Assembly: GCA_002428985.1 (NCBI GenBank) | Contig: DIYL01000028.1 | Span: 1 to 45,284, forward strand | DNA from: Anaerolineales bacterium UBA6055 | Lineage (GTDB): Bacteria; Chloroflexota; Anaerolineae; Aggregatilineales; Phototrophicaceae | Direction: 5' to 3' | DNA: 45,284 nt | Translations under genes and position numbers: made by a program | Notes under the pieces: model-generated | Database searches by the model: none | What the model was told of the DNA's origin: nothing | What the model saw: only the letters and a program-made list of their open reading frames with translations | Shown here: positions 43,453 through 45,284 of the stretch, one piece after another | How positions within the stretch are numbered: the first letter of the stretch is position 1 | Layout of the letters: every line of letters begins with the position of its first letter

Positions 43453-44064
43453 TCATTTACCCTGATCGATAAATTTCACTTTACCAGATGTTTTGTCGAT
43501 CAGGTTTTCAATAAAGTTGTCTTTGTTGCTTTCTTGAATTTCAACTCGTATAGACACATCTTCGGCAAATTCTTCATCTATGATAACCAGTTCATAATCA
43601 GAGAAGTATAAATTCACAATATTATATAGATTGTAAGGAATTTGAATGCTAATTATCTCTTTTGTTATTAGAAGTTCAGTTTTCAGTGTTTCCAGTGCCG
43701 TTTGTATTGATTCTGTATATGCTTTGACCAATCCACCTGTACCCAGTTTTTTGCCACCAAAGTAACGTGTTGTAACACAAACAATATCTCCTATGTCTGC
43801 ACCTCGAAGTACTGCGAGTGTCGGTGGTCCAGCAGTCCCGCTTGGTTCACCATCATCGCTCATACCCTCAATAACTGTGTTAGCATAACCTATACGAAAG
43901 GCGTAAACGTGATGATTAGCGTCACTCATATCGGCTTTAATGTTTGAAATAAACTCACGTGCTATATCTACTGAGCTAGCATAACCAACATGCGTTATAA
44001 AGCGAGACTTATTGATTTTAATTTCAGTTCTATTTGTTTGTTGAGGTATGTAGTATTCATTCAT
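43453..44064 (-). CDS. yigZ: YigZ/IMPACT family protein (UPF0029)
   Basis: The start is ATG 44064; a longer frame to 44202 runs inside the upstream ATPase gene and is rejected. The 203-aa product has the IMPACT core: KINKSRFITHVGYASS, HHVYAFRIG, SDDGEPSGTAGPP and TRYFGGKKLGTGGLVKAY, which is the conserved signature. Bacterial YigZ is of unclear function; the eukaryotic relative inhibits Gcn2 signalling. Its start is one base after the stop of the ATPase gene, so the two are translationally coupled. Confidence 0.92.
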   Translation of the reverse strand: MNEYYIPQQTNRTEIKINKSRFITHVGYASSVDIAREFISNIKADMSDANHHVYAFRIGYANTVIEGMSDDGEPSGTAGPPTLAVLRGADIGDIVCVTTRYFGGKKLGTGGLVKAYTESIQTALETLKTELLITKEIISIQIPYNLYNIVNLYFSDYELVIIDEEFAEDVSIRVEIQESNKDNFIENLIDKTSGKVKFIDQGK

Positions 44065-44065
44065 A

Positions 44066-45184
44066 TTAAGATAAGGTTTTAGGATCTGAATAAACATACT
44101 GTTGGAAAATAGGAGGTACAATTTCCAGTTTGTTATCATTAAATATAAGTAATTGCTTGCGAATGAGAATGCGTATTGCATCCTCATGCTCATTGCTATC
44201 ACGATATTCAGATAGCCTAGCGACAGCCATCAATATATCTTTCTCAATTTCTGATAAACTTAACCAAATGGTCTTACATTCAGCTTGAATTTGTGGTTTG
44301 ATTGTTAAATAGTTGACAACTTGTAATACATCATCAGATGTAATGTTTCTTGAATTATAAACTTCATCAAGTGTTTTATACGTTGCTCTTATTAAGCCAG
44401 CAAATCTTCCTGTGACATATAAGATGAGGTTATGATCCTGCGGGGTATATTTCAGATTGCGATTACGCCTAGACAAGCGATCCAACATAAGACGTGCATC
44501 ATAATCATTGTAAGGGCCTACATATAAAACATTATCTGTAAACAACTCTATGAAAGGTTCTACTTCATAATAATCCAAGTTATGTTCAGCAATGAGGATT
44601 TTAAATGTATTTCTGGAAAAAGTTGAGTAAATTAGATTGCCTTTAAATGTGTCTCTTAAACCGCGTAATATTTGAAAGAAACGATAGGGCATGAGTCGTA
44701 AAAATTCTTCAAATTCATCAAATAACAGAATGATCTTAATGTCATAACTAATGAGTAATTTTAATGTTAATTCTAAGTATCGGAGTCCCATGTATAATGC
44801 TAACGGGTTATTGCCGTCTTGCAACATATTATATAATCCGTTTAAGTATTTCGCATCTTCCTCATTCAAGATCTCTGATGAAAAGAATGTCATATAAATA
44901 CGATGCATGATGAGCTCAAGACCTGCCCAACATATAAACTGAGTTGAGTTTTCATTTGCTGATGGCAAAGGACCAAGCATAAATGGATCAATAATAATCG
45001 CAAAATATGGATTTTCTTCTAAACCAAAAATCTTTCTGTAAGATTCGGTTTGTGTAAGATGTTGTAGTAAATTAGATTTGCCAATACTTCCAACGCCAAT
45101 CATAGAAATTGCTTCGGAAGCAACCCATCGCTCCGTTATATATTTTACTTCTTCTATTCGGAATTTCTCATGTTGTTTGCGCAT
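44066..45184 (-). CDS. P-loop ATPase with C-terminal winged-helix-like region (STAND/AAA type)
   Basis: The 372-aa protein has Walker A GVGSIGKS (30-37) and Walker B IILLFDEFE (151-159). The layout resembles the ORC/Cdc6-like or STAND ATPase group: VRWVASEA-like lead-in, a P-loop, a sensor-like LIYSTFSRN, GRFAGLIRATYKTLDEV, then a helical region ending in a winged-helix-like DAIRILIRKQLLIFNDNKLEIVPPIFQQYV. I cannot name a function; such ATPases act in signalling or DNA-related tasks. The ATG at 45184 has only a weak ribosome site. It is coupled to yigZ, one base apart. Confidence 0.7.
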   Translation of the reverse strand: MRKQHEKFRIEEVKYITERWVASEAISMIGVGSIGKSNLLQHLTQTESYRKIFGLEENPYFAIIIDPFMLGPLPSANENSTQFICWAGLELIMHRIYMTFFSSEILNEEDAKYLNGLYNMLQDGNNPLALYMGLRYLELTLKLLISYDIKIILLFDEFEEFLRLMPYRFFQILRGLRDTFKGNLIYSTFSRNTFKILIAEHNLDYYEVEPFIELFTDNVLYVGPYNDYDARLMLDRLSRRNRNLKYTPQDHNLILYVTGRFAGLIRATYKTLDEVYNSRNITSDDVLQVVNYLTIKPQIQAECKTIWLSLSEIEKDILMAVARLSEYRDSNEHEDAIRILIRKQLLIFNDNKLEIVPPIFQQYVYSDPKTLS

Positions 45185-45259
45185 AATACATCACTTATCT
45201 GTAGAGTTAATATCTATATTGTATATATTTGTGGGTTTTCGAGCAACTACATCCATTGT

Positions 45260-45284
45260 AGGGGAGTGGGGAAACTGGTATTCA
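45260..45284 (+). tRNA. Possible 5' end of a tRNA (Leu-like), cut by the window edge
   Basis: AGGGGAGTGGGGAAACTGGTATTCA resembles the 5' part of a leucine tRNA in the order acceptor strand, TG, D-stem and GGAAACTGG-type D-loop. It runs off the window, so neither the anticodon nor the pairing strands can be seen. The A start is unusual, so confidence is low. Confidence 0.3.

Noticed and set aside
44065..44202. N-terminal extension of the YigZ gene
   Set aside because: It lies wholly inside the ATPase gene in another frame; the IMPACT fold starts right after ATG 44064.

Overview
The window is an AT-rich bacterial chromosome segment (about 40% GC by eye), densely packed on both strands, with no insertion sequence, phage block or CRISPR array. 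The gene content suggests a member of the Chloroflexota, probably Anaerolineae-like. The reasons are an archaeal-style mevalonate pathway with isopentenyl phosphate kinase, PyrF/PyrE-like sequences that resemble the fused Chloroflexota enzyme, and many secreted proteins with Thr/Pro-rich linkers plus LysM or SH3b domains. This placement is inferred from gene content, not from a search.

Layout. 1-2514: a cut-off LysM protein and a LytR-CpsA-Psr (LCP) cell-wall ligase. 2522-4306 (-): a large FtsK/SpoIIIE-like protein whose Walker A motif is destroyed. 4464-5645: tRNA-Pro(GGG), its terminator, and selD. The selD gene contains an in-frame UGA (selenocysteine 17) followed by a hairpin that fits a bacterial SECIS. 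5743-11879: a DUF4397 secreted protein, a REC-PAS-adenylate cyclase, Tex, a serine-palmitoyltransferase-like enzyme behind a 22-bp palindrome, and a small two-helix membrane protein. 11934-16913: a polysaccharide deacetylase, then the early mevalonate block (class II HMG-CoA reductase, archaeal-type HMG-CoA synthase, a thiolase-like protein and DUF35).

16988-20586: an MsmK/UgpC-type ABC ATPase, then a tight three-gene run (CinA-like, PyrF-like, PyrE-like) in which the catalytic motifs I can place are missing. 20590-26973 (-): LepA, TlyA, a trypsin-like secreted protease, a membrane-anchored protein and a PrsW-like membrane protein with altered catalytic motifs. 27055-32441: a peptide-type substrate-binding lipoprotein, then the late mevalonate block (isopentenyl phosphate kinase, mevalonate kinase, a DPPR-synthase-like UbiA prenyltransferase, and divergently a mevalonate phosphate decarboxylase). 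32523-35411: an RseP-like site-2 protease, a HEAT-repeat protein and an SCP2 protein. 35500-41347: envelope proteins (beta-propeller, LysM-M23 lipoprotein, two SH3b proteins) with an ErpA/IscA iron-sulfur carrier between them. 41425-45184: a TPR protein, a YigZ/IMPACT protein and a P-loop ATPase. A possible tRNA start lies at the right edge.

How the genes fit together. The two mevalonate blocks predict the route acetyl-CoA > HMG-CoA > mevalonate > mevalonate 5-phosphate > isopentenyl phosphate > IPP. The IPK/decarboxylase variant is known from Roseiflexus. Two observations stand out. First, the thiolase-like protein next to HMG-CoA synthase has Asp in place of the nucleophilic Cys and Asn in place of the GHP His, and its DUF35 partner is split and has lost its zinc ribbon, so the known thiolase/HMGS/DUF35 complex appears remodelled. 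Second, the CinA-PyrF-PyrE-like run looks like an operon of three pseudoenzymes with intact reading frames. The selenocysteine SelD predicts a Sec-decoding organism.
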